A stretch of 12,544 nucleotides of DNA from Hyphomicrobiales bacterium (GTDB lineage Bacteria; Pseudomonadota; Alphaproteobacteria; Rhizobiales; Xanthobacteraceae): the NCBI GenBank assembly GCA_017304505.1, contig JAFKKQ010000125.1, positions 1 to 12,544 on the forward strand. The letters are read 5' to 3'. Shown here piece by piece: positions 11,943 to 12,544 of the stretch. Numbering within the stretch: the stretch's first letter is position 1; each line of letters begins with the position of its first letter. The position numbers and the translations under genes are program-made. The notes beneath the pieces were generated by a model. It was not told the origin of the DNA and searched no databases. It worked only from the letters and a program-made list of their open reading frames with translations.

Positions 11943-12544
11943 ATGACGTACGTTGAAGCGGTCGCCGCGCCGCTGCGAAAAACCGGGCAAATCAAGCTGC
12001 ACGGCAAGAATGCCTTCGAGGGCATGCGCAAGGCTGGACAACTGGCCGCGCGGTGCCTCGATATGCTGGTCGATGAGATCAGGCCTGGCGTTACCACGGA
12101 CACCATCGACCGGCTGGTGGCGGACTTCGGCCGCGATCACAAGGCTCTGCCGGCGACGCTGATGTATCGCGGCTACCGCAAATCGACCTGCACCTCGATC
12201 AATCATGTCGTCTGCCACGGCATTCCGGGCGAAAAGCCGATGAAGGAAGGCGACATCGTCAATGTCGACGTCACCTATATTCTCGACGGCTGGCACGGCG
12301 ATTCCAGCCGGATGTACGCCGTGGGCGCGATTCCGCGCCGCGCAGAACGGCTGATCGAAGTGACCTACGAAGCCATGATGCGCGGCATCGCCGTCATCAA
12401 ACCCGGCGCCACCACCGGCGACATCGGCGACGCCATCCAGAGCTACGTCGAAGCGCAGCACATGAGCGTGGTGCGCGATTTCTGCGGCCACGGCCTCGGC
12501 CGTCTGTTCCACGACGAGCCGAACATTGTCCACGTCGGCCGGCC
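11943..12544 (+). CDS. map: Methionine aminopeptidase type I (3' end beyond window)
   Basis: The first 200 codons are present and the gene runs off the right edge. This is a type I methionine aminopeptidase, which removes the initiator Met from nascent proteins. Visible catalytic residues are H92 (VCHGIPGE), D109 (NVDVTYI), D120 (WHGDSSRMY) and H183 (FCGHGLG), with H190 (LFHDEPNIVH); they correspond to E. coli H79, D97, D108, H171 and H178. The last two metal ligands, both glutamates, should lie beyond the window. The ATG at 11943 follows GAGGA at 11935-11939. It is 47 bp after the HxlR-type regulator, with no terminator visible between them, so some readthrough from that promoter is possible. 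Confidence 0.96.
   Translation, partial: MTYVEAVAAPLRKTGQIKLHGKNAFEGMRKAGQLAARCLDMLVDEIRPGVTTDTIDRLVADFGRDHKALPATLMYRGYRKSTCTSINHVVCHGIPGEKPMKEGDIVNVDVTYILDGWHGDSSRMYAVGAIPRRAERLIEVTYEAMMRGIAVIKPGATTGDIGDAIQSYVEAQHMSVVRDFCGHGLGRLFHDEPNIVHVGR

Noticed and set aside
11463..12533. Leftward open frame opposite hxlR-type gene and map
   Set aside because: Shadow frame; both genes on the opposite strand have intact signature motifs and good codon use.
1..12544. CRISPR array, tRNA/rRNA genes, prophage or transposase genes
   Set aside because: No regularly spaced repeats, no tRNA-like cloverleaf or rRNA sequence in the gaps, and no mobile-element protein motifs on either strand.

Overview
The window is a GC-rich, densely coding stretch of chromosome. 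It most resembles a member of the Hyphomicrobiales (Rhizobiales), near the Bradyrhizobium/Rhodopseudomonas/Pseudolabrys group. That placement is an inference from the G/C-ending codon use, the protein sequences (LysC, UbiG, ComF, SfsA and methionine aminopeptidase all read as alphaproteobacterial versions) and a REP-like palindromic repeat of the type common in these genomes. There is no phage, transposase, CRISPR array, rRNA or tRNA. I did not find a convincing undescribed multi-gene system; most of the window is housekeeping and accessory metabolism.

Left part (1-2844): a truncated leftward membrane-protein gene (1-265) diverges from a tight rightward operon, comF - grxC - Nit-type amidase - DUF1178. 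The last two junctions are ATGA stop/start overlaps. Glutaredoxin beside a deaminated-glutathione-amidase-like enzyme suggests a glutathione upkeep theme. Next (2845-4957) come a SAM-dependent methyltransferase, whose start is poorly defined, and a convergent EamA/DMT-type ten-helix permease, with a stem-loop between them.

Middle part (4958-8984): ubiG (ubiquinone O-methyltransferase, leftward) diverges from lysC (aspartokinase, rightward). lysC contains a strikingly good internal ribosome-binding site and in-frame GTG at the position where alpha2/beta2 aspartokinases start their beta subunit. lysC meets a macrodomain (ADP-ribose hydrolase type) gene end to end with only 6 bp between stops. 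The macrodomain gene diverges from a solitary tripartite-tricarboxylate-type (Bug) solute-binding protein, which is followed by two strong stem-loops.

Right part (8985-12544): sfsA is followed by a REP-like inverted doublet and a terminator, then a small redox module (pirin and an NADPH-dependent FMN reductase, leftward), a divergent HxlR-family regulator, and the 5' part of map (methionine aminopeptidase), which runs off the end. The regulator and the reductase share a 52-bp promoter region with an inverted repeat, so the regulator probably controls itself and the reductase-pirin pair.
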